Source of the DNA: Streptomyces canus 299MFChir4.1
Lineage (GTDB): Bacteria; Actinomycetota; Actinomycetes; Streptomycetales; Streptomycetaceae
Length of the DNA: 34,693 bases
Assembly (NCBI RefSeq): GCF_000383615.1
Contig: NZ_KB911585.1
Span: forward strand, 1 to 34,693
Direction of reading: 5' to 3'
Shown here: positions 10,440 to 17,913 of the stretch, in pieces
Position numbering within the stretch: the first letter of the stretch is position 1
Layout of the letters: each line of letters begins with the position of its first letter
Translations under genes and position numbers: made by a program
Notes under the pieces: model-generated
Databases searched by the model: none
The model's input: only the letters and a program-made list of their open reading frames with translations
What the model was told of the DNA's origin: nothing

Positions 10440-11807
10440 GTGACACGACCCAGGATCCTGGTGGTTGGCGCCGGCTTCGCCGGAGTCGAATGCGTTCGCC
10501 GGCTGGAGCGGAAACTCTCCCCGGACGAAGCCGATGTCGCCCTGGTGACGCCGTTCGCCTACCAGCTCTATCTCCCGTTGCTGCCCCAGGTCGCCTCCGG
10601 CGTGCTGACGCCCCAGTCGATCGCCGTGTCCCTGCGCCGCAGCAAGAAGTACCGCACCCGGATCATCCCGGGCGGCGCGATCGGCGTGGACCTCAAGTCC
10701 AAGGTCTGCGTGATCCGCACCATCACGGACGAGATCGTCAACGAGCCGTACGACTACATCGTGCTGGCTCCCGGCAGCATCACCCGCACCTTCGACATCC
10801 CGGGCCTCACCGAGCACGCCTTCGGCATGAAGACCCTCGCCGAGGCCGCCTACATCCGCGACCACGTCATCTCCCAGCTCGACCTCGCGGACGCCAGCCA
10901 CGATCCGGCCGAACGCGCGGCGCGGCTCCAGTTCGTGGTCGTCGGCGGCGGATACGCCGGCACCGAGACCGCCGCCTGTCTGCAGAAGCTCACCCACGCG
11001 GCGGTCAAGCGCTATCCGCGCATCGACCCGTCGCTGATCAAGTGGCATCTGATCGACATCGCCCCGAAGCTGATGCCGGAGCTGGGCGACAAGCTGGGCC
11101 GCAGCGCGCAGGAGATCCTGCGCCGGCGTGGCATCGACGTGTCGCTCGGTGTCTCCATCGAGAAGGCGGGCCCCGAGGAGGTCACTTTCACCGACGGCCG
11201 GGTGATCCCCACCCGGACGCTGATCTGGACCGCCGGGGTGGTGGCGAGCCCGCTCATCGCCACGCTCGGCGCCGAAACGATTCGCGGGCGGCTCGCGGTC
11301 TCCGCCGAGATGACCCTGCCGGGCCAGGACGGCGTCTTCGCGCTCGGCGACTCCGCCGCCGTGCCCGACGAGGCCAAGGACGACGACAGCGCGATCTGCC
11401 CGCCCACGGCCCAGCACGCCATGCGCCAGGGCAAGGTCGTCGCCGACAACGTCATCGCGACGCTGCGGGGTCAGGCACTGAAGCCGTACGTCCACAAGGA
11501 CCTCGGCCTGGTCGTCGACCTCGGCGGCACGGACGCCGTCTCCAAGCCGCTCGGCATCGAACTGCGCGGCCTGCCCGCCCAGTTCGCGGCCCGCGGCTAC
11601 CACTGGGCGGCGCTGCGCACCAATGTCGCCAAGGTCCGCGTGGCGACGAACTGGACGCTCAACGCCATCGCGGGCGACGACTTCGTCCGTACGGGCTTCC
11701 AGGCCCGCAAGCCCGCCACGCTCAAGGACTTCGAGTACACCGACGCGTACCTGACGCCGGAACAGGTCCGGGCGCAGGTCGAGGGGACGCGGCAGCTGGA
11801 CCAGTAG
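10440..11807 (+). CDS. NADH dehydrogenase type II (NAD(P)/FAD oxidoreductase)
   Basis: A single-subunit NDH-2-type flavoprotein that would pass electrons from NADH to menaquinone at the inner membrane face without pumping protons. The N-terminal FAD fold is RILVVGAGFAGVECVRRLE, the NAD fold is FVVVGGGYAGTETAACL in the middle, and the second FAD contact is GVFALGDSAAV near residue 300. YQLYLPLLPQVASGVL and TLIWTAGVVASPL are typical of the family. GTG at 10440 lies 9 nt after GAAAGGG; an in-frame ATG at 10431 abuts that ribosome site and is less likely. The 455-residue length fits. It is divergent from the PRC-barrel-like gene over a 276-bp gap. Confidence 0.87.
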   Translation: MTRPRILVVGAGFAGVECVRRLERKLSPDEADVALVTPFAYQLYLPLLPQVASGVLTPQSIAVSLRRSKKYRTRIIPGGAIGVDLKSKVCVIRTITDEIVNEPYDYIVLAPGSITRTFDIPGLTEHAFGMKTLAEAAYIRDHVISQLDLADASHDPAERAARLQFVVVGGGYAGTETAACLQKLTHAAVKRYPRIDPSLIKWHLIDIAPKLMPELGDKLGRSAQEILRRRGIDVSLGVSIEKAGPEEVTFTDGRVIPTRTLIWTAGVVASPLIATLGAETIRGRLAVSAEMTLPGQDGVFALGDSAAVPDEAKDDDSAICPPTAQHAMRQGKVVADNVIATLRGQALKPYVHKDLGLVVDLGGTDAVSKPLGIELRGLPAQFAARGYHWAALRTNVAKVRVATNWTLNAIAGDDFVRTGFQARKPATLKDFEYTDAYLTPEQVRAQVEGTRQLDQ

Positions 11808-11809
11808 GT

Positions 11810-12034
11810 GTGGTCCACGTCACTCCGGGCCGCCGATCGGTTTCCGGCCGGTCGGCGGTCGCCATCGAGAAGAAGTACGGCCGGCCGATCGCCGAGTGGC
11901 AGGAGCTCGTCCGCTCCTCGCCGCCGACCCGGCACATGGAGCTGGTCATCTGGCTGAAGACCGAGCACGGGCCGGGACAAGGCCACGCCAACGCGGTCGT
12001 CGCCCACACCCTCGCGGAGGCCAAGGGCGAGTGA
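11810..12034 (+). CDS. DUF4287 domain protein
   Basis: A 74-residue protein whose C-terminal two thirds read AIEKKYGRPIAEWQELV and MELVIWLKTEHGPGQGHANAVVAHTL, the DUF4287 pattern of unknown function. GTG at 11810 is two bases after the NDH-2 stop, so it is probably co-transcribed, but no clear ribosome site is visible and the basic N-terminus (TPGRRSVSGRS) may be partly untranslated. No later ATG or GTG precedes the domain, so the start is taken here with reserve. Confidence 0.7.
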   Translation: MVHVTPGRRSVSGRSAVAIEKKYGRPIAEWQELVRSSPPTRHMELVIWLKTEHGPGQGHANAVVAHTLAEAKGE

Positions 12035-12095
12035 CGCACCCCGCCGTGCCATGCTGGAACGGATCATGACGTGACACGGGAGTGAGTACGGCGGA

Positions 12096-14324
12096 GTGAA
12101 CACAGCGAGGCTGCGCGACCGGGTCGCGGCGTCGGACCCGGGGCTGCTCCGGCTGGCCGCGGGTCTGCGCACGGTGGGAGCGATCGCCCTCACCCTGGCC
12201 GTGCTCGGTCTGCTGGGGGCGAGCGTCCCGCATCTGGTGACGGGCGCCATCATGGCGATGGTCGCGACCTTCGCCATCCGGGAGAAGCAGCGCTCTTCCC
12301 AGGCCGTGACCCTCGCCCTGGGCCTCCCGGTGGCCCTGGCCTCCCTGTCGCTGGGCGCGCTGCTGAGCTCCCGTGTGCTGGCCGGTGACCTCTTCTTCGT
12401 CGCGCTGATCTTCTGCGCCGTCTACAGCCGCCGCTTCGGCGACCGGGGCACCGCCCTCGGCCTGATCGGCTTCCAGGTCTACTTCGTCTCCCTGTTCGTC
12501 GGCGCCACCGTCTCGAGCCTGCCCGAGCTGTACGGCGTGCTCGGCGTCGCCTTCCTGGGCAGCGCGGCGGCACGCTTCCTGCTGGTGCCGGAGACCCCTA
12601 CGGGCCTCCTCGAACGCCTGCGGGAGGCCTTCCGGGTCCGGCTGGCCCAACTGGTGTCCGCGCAGCTCCAACTGCTGGACGCCGGGCCCGAGGAGATCGA
12701 CGAGGCGCTGAAGGGCGTACGCGAGGGGACCGCGCGGCTGCACGAGACGGCGCTGATGATCCAGGGGCGGCTGGAGGAGGGGACCTCCGACGCGGCCGCG
12801 GCACGGCTCGTGCAGCGGCGGGTCGCGGACGCCGAGATCACCGCCGAGCGGCTCGGCCTGCTGCTGCTGTCGGCCCACAGCGCCGAGCGCGCGGACACCC
12901 TCACCCTGCATCTGCCCGGTGCGCCGGCCCCGCGGGCCGGCCGGATGCCCGGCCGGGACGAGGCGATGGACAGGGTGCGCCGTGATCTGGAGGCGCTGCG
13001 GCTGCTGGTGCTGCGCCCGGCCGCCGCCCGGTCCGGCACGGCCCTGTCCCAGGTCCGCAACCGGCTGCTCGGCTACCGCGAGGAGGAGAACCTGCCGCCC
13101 GCGCCGCCCGCCGTCCAGGACGTCTTCCGGGGCATCGGCGAGGCGGCCCGCGCGGTGCTCGGCCTCAGGATCGCTCTGGACGGTCCGCAGGACGAGTCGG
13201 ACGACTCCCCCGCGACGGCCCGCTCGCGCGAGGAACTGGACGCCGAGGACGCCGTCATCGACGCCGGCGAGGAGGACGACGAGCAGGAGAAGCTCACCGG
13301 GCTCGGGCGGCCCACGACCCGGGCCGCGGTGCAGGTCGCCGTGGGGTCCTCGCTCGCCATCGTCGGCGGCGAGTTCCTCTCCAGCCAGCGCTGGTACTGG
13401 GCCGTGCTCACCTGCTGGATCGTGTTCATCAACACCGCGTCCACGGGGGAGATCCTGGTCAAGGGCTACCGCCGGCTGCTGGGCACCGTCCTCGGCGTGC
13501 TGGCCGGGATCGTGCTTGCGGGGGCCGTCGGGCAGCACACCTGGACGGCGTTCGCCCTGGTGCTGGTGCTGGTGTTCGCGATGTTCTACACCGCGCCGCT
13601 CTCCTACACCCTGATGTCGTTCTTCGTCACCGCGGCCCTCGGCCTGCTCTACACGCTGCTGCACACCTACAGCCTCTCGGTGCTGGTGCTGCGTGTGGAG
13701 GAGAGCGCGCTCGGCGTGGCCTGCGGGGTCATCGCGGCGGCGTTCGTCCTGCCGGTGCGCACGGACCGCCGTACCAACGATCTGCTCGTCACCGTGCTGG
13801 AGCGGCTCGACGAGGTCACCGAGGCCGCCGTGGACCAGCTCAGCGGCGGCTCCCCCGAAGACCTGCTCGACCAGGCGCGCGACCTGGACCAGGCGCTGGC
13901 CGACCTGCGGGCGGCGACCAAGCCGCTCACCCACCCGATCACGCCCCTTCGGGCCCGGCGCGACACGGCCCGCTATGTCGTGGCGCTCCTGGAGACGTGC
14001 GCGTACCACGCACGCTCGCTGGCGGCCACGGCCGAACTGCTGCCCACGCACCCCTCGATCGCGGCGGATCCCCGGCTGCGCCGGGCCGGCCGGCGCATCG
14101 GGGACAACATCGGGGCCATCGCCGCGAAGGTCGCCGACGAGCGCTCCACGGCCGCGGTGGAGACCGGGCCGAGCATCGCCTCGCTGCTGGAGACCGAGGT
14201 CCCCGGCACGCCTCGCTTCGGCCGGGTCACCGACCGCGTGCTGCGGCACGTGCAGCGGCTGGACGAGACCGTGGTCGGTCTGGCCCGGCCGCTGCACGTG
14301 CCGGTGGCGGCGCCCAAGCGATAG
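12096..14324 (+). CDS. FUSC-family membrane protein (aromatic acid exporter-like)
   Basis: A 742-residue protein with two hydrophobic blocks around a long soluble middle, the arrangement of FUSC/YccS-type exporters. The first block spans about residues 25-170 (GAIALTLAVLGLLGASVPHL, DLFFVALIFCAVYSRRFGDRGT). The charged middle (about 170-410) is rich in Leu, Glu and Arg and likely helical. The second block is about 411-555 (SSLAIVGGEFLSSQRWYWAVL, GTVLGVLAGIVLAGAVG). The C-terminal part is helical and ends near RLDETVVGLARPLHVP. GTG at 12096 has only a weak purine stretch before it. The substrate cannot be told; the stop is 10 nt from the next convergent gene. Confidence 0.85.
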   Translation: MNTARLRDRVAASDPGLLRLAAGLRTVGAIALTLAVLGLLGASVPHLVTGAIMAMVATFAIREKQRSSQAVTLALGLPVALASLSLGALLSSRVLAGDLFFVALIFCAVYSRRFGDRGTALGLIGFQVYFVSLFVGATVSSLPELYGVLGVAFLGSAAARFLLVPETPTGLLERLREAFRVRLAQLVSAQLQLLDAGPEEIDEALKGVREGTARLHETALMIQGRLEEGTSDAAAARLVQRRVADAEITAERLGLLLLSAHSAERADTLTLHLPGAPAPRAGRMPGRDEAMDRVRRDLEALRLLVLRPAAARSGTALSQVRNRLLGYREEENLPPAPPAVQDVFRGIGEAARAVLGLRIALDGPQDESDDSPATARSREELDAEDAVIDAGEEDDEQEKLTGLGRPTTRAAVQVAVGSSLAIVGGEFLSSQRWYWAVLTCWIVFINTASTGEILVKGYRRLLGTVLGVLAGIVLAGAVGQHTWTAFALVLVLVFAMFYTAPLSYTLMSFFVTAALGLLYTLLHTYSLSVLVLRVEESALGVACGVIAAAFVLPVRTDRRTNDLLVTVLERLDEVTEAAVDQLSGGSPEDLLDQARDLDQALADLRAATKPLTHPITPLRARRDTARYVVALLETCAYHARSLAATAELLPTHPSIAADPRLRRAGRRIGDNIGAIAAKVADERSTAAVETGPSIASLLETEVPGTPRFGRVTDRVLRHVQRLDETVVGLARPLHVPVAAPKR

Positions 14325-14334
14325 GGCGCGGTGC

Positions 14335-14766
14335 TCAGAGATCCGTGGGCAGACCGCTCACCTCGGCGATGCCTCGCAACTCGTCGTCGAGTTGCCGGCG
14401 TTCGCGGATGTAGTCGGCGATCTCACCGAGGCGGACCGGATCGGCGGCCGTGTCCGCGTCGGTCACCACCCGGATCGGATTGCTGTCATCGACATGGAGT
14501 TCGATCACCTTGTTGTCCATTCGGCCGGTCACCGCGGTGGCGATGACCAGGGCGGCCTCGTCGCGGATCTCCTGGGGCAGCCCGTGCTGCTGGCTGTCCT
14601 CCAGCGCGAAGTCCAGGGCGGGCAGTTGGTGCTCGTCGATCGCCCGCAGGACCGGACGGACCACACTGAGCAGGAGCTCGTAGTCGTCCGAGGCCATACG
14701 GATGCGCAGAAGGTCCAGGTAGACGTCCACGGGCCTACCGTCGGGCGGAAGCTCGGGTTCGTTCAT
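14335..14766 (-). CDS. Hypothetical protein, 143 residues
   Basis: I do not recognise a family. It is acidic, soluble and largely helical, with no signal peptide or membrane segment. Visible parts are an N-terminal helical region (DVYLDLLRIRMASDDYELLLS), a central beta-looking stretch (DNKVIELHVDDSNPIRVVTD) and a C-terminal helix (IADYIRERRQLDDELRG). Codon use matches the neighbours, so it looks like a real gene. ATG at 14766 follows closely on the DUF1206 gene (14795), suggesting co-transcription. Confidence 0.75.
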   Translation of the reverse strand: MNEPELPPDGRPVDVYLDLLRIRMASDDYELLLSVVRPVLRAIDEHQLPALDFALEDSQQHGLPQEIRDEAALVIATAVTGRMDNKVIELHVDDSNPIRVVTDADTAADPVRLGEIADYIRERRQLDDELRGIAEVSGLPTDL

Positions 14767-14794
14767 GCATCCCGGGTTCCCCGTGTCCCGCCGC

Positions 14795-15628
14795 TCAGAC
14801 CCGCCGCCAGCGGGCCATCGCGAACGAGAACACTCCGAACAGCACCAGCCCGACGGCGACCAGGACGAGCAGCCACGGTCCCAGCGGGGTGTCGGCGAAC
14901 GAGCGGAGCGTGTCGTCGAGGCCCTTCGCCTTCTCGGGCTCGTAGTCGATTGCGGCCCGGACGGCGAACGCGCCCGCGGCCGTGAACACCACGCCCCGCG
15001 CCACTCCGCCGGCCACGCCCGTCACATCGACGAACTTCCTGGCCCGCGGACCCATCTGGGCGAGCTTCATCTTGCCGTGGAAGGACCTGCGCAGTGCCTG
15101 GGCGGCTATCCACACACCGGCCACCGCGACACCGACACCCGCGATGCCCACCAGCCACTGCCCACCGGGCCACTCCAGGACCCGGGCGGTGACGTCCTTG
15201 GACTGTTTGTCGCTCGATCCGCCGCTGCCGGACCCGACGGCGAACGACAGCACGGAGTAGGCGACGAACGCGTAGAAGACGCAGCGGACGGCGGACAGCA
15301 GTCGTTTCGTGGCCTTGCGGCCGTCGGGACCGACCGCCCCGAACACCACCTCGGACAGCCGCCACAGGACCATGCCGACCAGACCGATCCCCAGCGCCCA
15401 CAGGACGACGGAGCCGAACGGTTTGTCGGCGAGGGCGGCGAGGGCGCCGCCGCGGTCGGCCTGGCGCTTGCCGTCACCGAAGGCGATCTGCAGCGCCAGC
15501 ACACCGACCAGCAGGTAGATCACTCCGCGGGCGGTGAACCCCGCGCGGGCGGCGCCCTCCGTGACGGAGCCGCGTGCCGCGCGTCTGGCCTCGATGCGGC
15601 CAGTCGTCGCCGTGGAGCTCGTGGTCAT
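14795..15628 (-). CDS. DUF1206 integral membrane protein
   Basis: A 277-residue membrane protein with three internal repeats of two helices each, as in DUF1206. Segments include ARGVIYLLVGVLALQIAFG, LWALGIGLVGMVLWRLSE, CVFYAFVAYSVLSFAVG, WLVGIAGVGVAVAGVWIAAQ, ARGVVFTAAGAFAVRAAID and WLLVLVAVGLVLFGVFSFA. The repeated phrase is ARGV(I/V)(Y/F) followed by a helix, then PLGPWLL-like sequence. ATG at 15628 was chosen because AGGAGG precedes it; upstream in-frame sequence is not protein-like. Function unknown. The gene lies between a sigma-factor locus and a hypothetical gene on the same strand. Confidence 0.88.
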   Translation of the reverse strand: MTTSSTATTGRIEARRAARGSVTEGAARAGFTARGVIYLLVGVLALQIAFGDGKRQADRGGALAALADKPFGSVVLWALGIGLVGMVLWRLSEVVFGAVGPDGRKATKRLLSAVRCVFYAFVAYSVLSFAVGSGSGGSSDKQSKDVTARVLEWPGGQWLVGIAGVGVAVAGVWIAAQALRRSFHGKMKLAQMGPRARKFVDVTGVAGGVARGVVFTAAGAFAVRAAIDYEPEKAKGLDDTLRSFADTPLGPWLLVLVAVGLVLFGVFSFAMARWRRV

Positions 15629-15683
15629 ATGGACCTCCTGGAAGTCCGCATGCCGTCCTTGCGGGCGGTCACACGGAGTGCGG

Positions 15684-15902
15684 TCAATCGGCCAGTCGCG
15701 CGGGTTCGGGCATGGCGGCGAGCAGACGGTGAGCCGTCTCCAGGGCCAGCCGCACGTCACGCGTGCCGGTGGATACACAGAGCGTGTAGGCGAGGTCCCG
15801 GGCCCGCGGGCTCGGTTCGGCCGCCGTCGCGGACTCCTCGGCCCGCAGTGCCTCGTACTCCTGGACGAGCCGCCGCAGGAAGGTGCGGTCAGGTATCAGC
15901 AT
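15684..15902 (-). CDS. DUF5133 domain protein
   Basis: A 72-residue protein fitting the actinomycete DUF5133 family: it begins MLIPDRTFLRRLVQEYEALR, has SPRARDLAYTLCVSTGTRDV and ends in a helix (ALETAHRLLAAMPE). No function is known. ATG at 15902 has GGGGA/GAGGAGGGGA-type purines just upstream, in the 20-nt gap after the sigma-factor stop. Its position directly after the sigma gene suggests co-transcription; members of this family often sit beside stress or regulatory genes (inference). Confidence 0.83.
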   Translation of the reverse strand: MLIPDRTFLRRLVQEYEALRAEESATAAEPSPRARDLAYTLCVSTGTRDVRLALETAHRLLAAMPEPARLAD

Positions 15903-15922
15903 CTGGTCCCCTCCTCGCCCTC

Positions 15923-16780
15923 TCAGGCCTCGGCCGACCCGTCGGCCTGCCGCCTCGACCGGTCGGCCAGCGCCTCGTCGCGCACCCGCGCGCAGCTGCG
16001 GCTGATGAGCCGGGAGACGTGCATCTGCGAGATGCCCAGCTGGTCGGCGATACGGCTTTGTGTCATGTCCTCGAAGAAACGCATGTAGAGGATGGCGCGC
16101 TCGCGCTCGGGCAGCCGGCGCAGGCCCTCCTTGGCGGACTCGCGGTCGACGACGACGTCGTACGACGTGTCCGGGCCGCCCAGGGTGTCGGCGAGGCTGT
16201 AGCCGTCGTCGCCGGCGGAGAGTTCGGCGTCCAGGGAGAGCGTGCTGAAGCTTTCGAGGGCCTCCAGGCCGGTGGTGACCTCTTCCTCGGTCAGGCCGGT
16301 GTGAGCGGCGAGGTCGGCGGGGGTCGGTTCGGGGGAACCGGGGTTCTGGGTGAGCTCGCGCCGGGCCACCCGCACCTTGTTGCGCAGTTCCTGCACGCGG
16401 CGGGGCACCCGCAGGGCCCACATGCGGTCGCGGAAGTGGCGCTTGACCTCGCCGGTGATGGTGGGCACGGCGTAGCTCTCGAAGGCTCCTCGTTCCGGTT
16501 CGAACCGGTCGATGGCCTTCACGAGCCCTAGGGCCGCGACCTGGCGCAGGTCCTCGATGGACTCGCCGCGGTCGCGGAACCGGCCCGCGATGCGGTGGGC
16601 CATGGGCAGCCAGGCGGTGACGAGTTCGTCGCGCAGGGCGTCGCGCTCGGGGCCGTCCTCCAGCCCGGACAGGCGGGCGAAGAGAGCCATGGTGTCAGGG
16701 GCGTCGTCGTGTCGCCGCCTGCCGGAAGCGGAGGGACGGTCCTGGGTGGTGGGACGGCTGGTCGACGTGTCGGTGAGCAT
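15923..16780 (-). CDS. RNA polymerase sigma factor, SigB/SigF/SigG family
   Basis: Alternative sigma-70-family factor of group 3, the general-stress and sporulation class. Of 285 residues, region 2 is AHRIAGRFRDRGESIEDLRQVAALGLVKAIDRFEP and AFESYAVPTITGEVKRHFRD (about 68-125). Region 3 follows at RRVQELRNKV and TPADLAAHTGLTEEEV. Region 4 ends with the helix-turn-helix TQSRIADQLGISQMHVSRLIS (about 238-258). The long N-terminal tail (about 35 residues, SASGRRRHDDAPDT) precedes region 1.2/2. ATG at 16780 follows a strong GGAGCGAA stretch. It may correspond to SigM by context, but I will not assign that from sequence alone. Confidence 0.93.
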   Translation of the reverse strand: MLTDTSTSRPTTQDRPSASGRRRHDDAPDTMALFARLSGLEDGPERDALRDELVTAWLPMAHRIAGRFRDRGESIEDLRQVAALGLVKAIDRFEPERGAFESYAVPTITGEVKRHFRDRMWALRVPRRVQELRNKVRVARRELTQNPGSPEPTPADLAAHTGLTEEEVTTGLEALESFSTLSLDAELSAGDDGYSLADTLGGPDTSYDVVVDRESAKEGLRRLPERERAILYMRFFEDMTQSRIADQLGISQMHVSRLISRSCARVRDEALADRSRRQADGSAEA

Positions 16781-16862
16781 GCGGATTCGCTCCTGAAGAA
16801 CGGGTTCAGGGTCTGACCGCGGGAGGAAGGACGCCGGGACCGCCCAAAGGGGCCCGCAGCAG

Positions 16863-16954
16863 CCATACAGCTCCCGCTGGCGCGCCTCCGGTCCGAAGCA
16901 CGAAACTGCGTCTGCCCTGCTGTATGGGGCCCAAACTCCGTCGGCGAAACTCCG
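16863..16954. repeat. Repeats between anti-sigma and sigma genes
   Basis: CCATACAGC at 16863-16871 is inverted as GCTGTATGG at 16919-16927 (9 bp, perfect). Next to it AAACTCCG is repeated directly at 16933-16940 and 16947-16954, a 14-bp period. They sit in the 204-bp gap upstream of the sigma gene, so they could be regulatory sites for a separate sigma promoter. I see no good GGGTAY box here. Confidence 0.45.
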
Positions 16955-16984
16955 TTTTCCGGTTGTCGCCCCACAGGTGCCGCC

Positions 16985-17428
16985 CTAGCTCAGGGGCACC
17001 ACGGCGGTGATGCGCTTCCCGCCCGAGGGCAGGTCGGTCACGCGGACGTCGCGGGCCAGCCGGCACACGATCGGCCAGCCGTGGCCGCCGGTCCGCCACC
17101 TGCCGTGCGGGTCGACGGGGGTCCTGGCGACCGGCAGCGCGGCGCTGCGGTCGCTGACGGAGACGCACACGCCCCAGCCCTCGACGGTGACGTGGAAGTC
17201 GGTGATGCCGCCCCCGTGCAGGATGGCGTTGGTGGTGAGTTCCGAGGCGACGAGCAACGCGTCGGAGAGTGCCTGGGCGTCGCACGGGGTGTGAGTGGCG
17301 CGGCAGCGTTCGGACACCGCCCGCTCCACCGCCCGGCGGACCTCGGCCGGCCTGGACGGCCGGGGTCGTACGCGCCGACGCGCGACGGACAGTGGGGGGG
17401 CGGCTTCGGTCCTGTGCTCGTCGCACAT
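16985..17428 (-). CDS. Anti-sigma factor / ATP-binding serine-kinase-like protein (RsbW type)
   Basis: A 147-residue GHKL ATPase related to RsbW/SpoIIAB. The N-box is VASELTTNAILHGGG and the lid glycines GRWRTGGHGWPIV, with SVSDRSAALPV between. An N-terminal Arg/Pro-rich tail (SVARRRVRPRPSRP) precedes the fold. It lies upstream of, and on the same strand as, the SigB-family factor, so it is the obvious candidate to bind and inhibit it; anti-sigma before sigma is a common order. No anti-anti-sigma (STAS) gene is in the window. ATG at 17428 has CAGGAG six bases upstream. The last His/Gly elements (GGHGW) are degenerate relative to GxGxG lids. Confidence 0.86.
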   Translation of the reverse strand: MCDEHRTEAAPPLSVARRRVRPRPSRPAEVRRAVERAVSERCRATHTPCDAQALSDALLVASELTTNAILHGGGITDFHVTVEGWGVCVSVSDRSAALPVARTPVDPHGRWRTGGHGWPIVCRLARDVRVTDLPSGGKRITAVVPLS

Positions 17429-17507
17429 GACGTGGCTCCTGATCAGTAAATCGACTGGTGGTTCTCGGGTCGGTGAAGCAGAAGCCGGGCCCGGCCGGAC
17501 CCACGGA

Positions 17508-17520
17508 CACGGTGACCGTG
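17508..17520. promoter_or_regulatory. Palindrome upstream of the anti-sigma gene
   Basis: CACGGTGACCGTG is a perfect dyad around a central G, 80 bp upstream of the anti-sigma start in the divergent region shared with the 69-residue gene. Possible operator; no protein is indicated by the sequence. Confidence 0.35.
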
Positions 17521-17644
17521 ATGTACGGTGCGCGTCCTCCGTAGGCCTCCACTAATCGGCTGACCTCTGCGCGCCGGGTCAAACCTCCCCGTTTCGGGCG
17601 GGACTCCCGGCCATTCGATCGCGTTCCCTGGGTACGCGAACTGC

Positions 17645-17854
17645 ATGACGGATGTCGTGGACTCAGATGAACTGATGCGCCGAATCCAGCGTGCCCGGGC
17701 CTGTGCGGCGGAGGAGGAGCGGTCCTGGCGCGCGCGGAGCGACGAGCTGGAGCCCTCCGATCCCCAGGCGGCCCGGGACGCCGCCGTACGCACCCTGGCC
17801 TACGAGGCGGTGACCAGGGTGCTTGACGAGGTGCTCAGGCCTGGCGGCCGCTGA
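17645..17854 (+). CDS. Small acidic helical protein, 69 residues
   Basis: I do not recognise a family. The protein is almost all helix, rich in Arg, Glu and Ala (DELMRRIQRARACAAEEERSW, then ARDAAVRTLAYEAVTRVLDE), with one Cys. ATG at 17645 follows GGGTAC at 17630-17635 by only 9 bases, so an mRNA from there would be nearly leaderless; the -35 (CCAT at the right spacing) does not fit well. The next gene starts 59 nt downstream. Codon use is normal for the window. Confidence 0.6.
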   Translation: MTDVVDSDELMRRIQRARACAAEEERSWRARSDELEPSDPQAARDAAVRTLAYEAVTRVLDEVLRPGGR

Positions 17855-17913
17855 CCGCCGGGCGTTCCGGTCCGGACCGATTGGCGGACGTCCGGGCCGG
17901 GCACCCGGGGGCC

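Noticed and set aside
11946..14297. Leftward open frame of 783 codons opposite the FUSC gene
   Set aside because: Composition is Gly/Arg/Gln/His-rich without motifs, while the plus strand has a coherent two-block membrane protein.
17630..17635. SigB-type promoter for the 69-residue gene (GGGTAC)
   Set aside because: At spacings of 14-16 the upstream bases are CATT, CCAT or GCCA, none fitting GNNT; kept as a note only.
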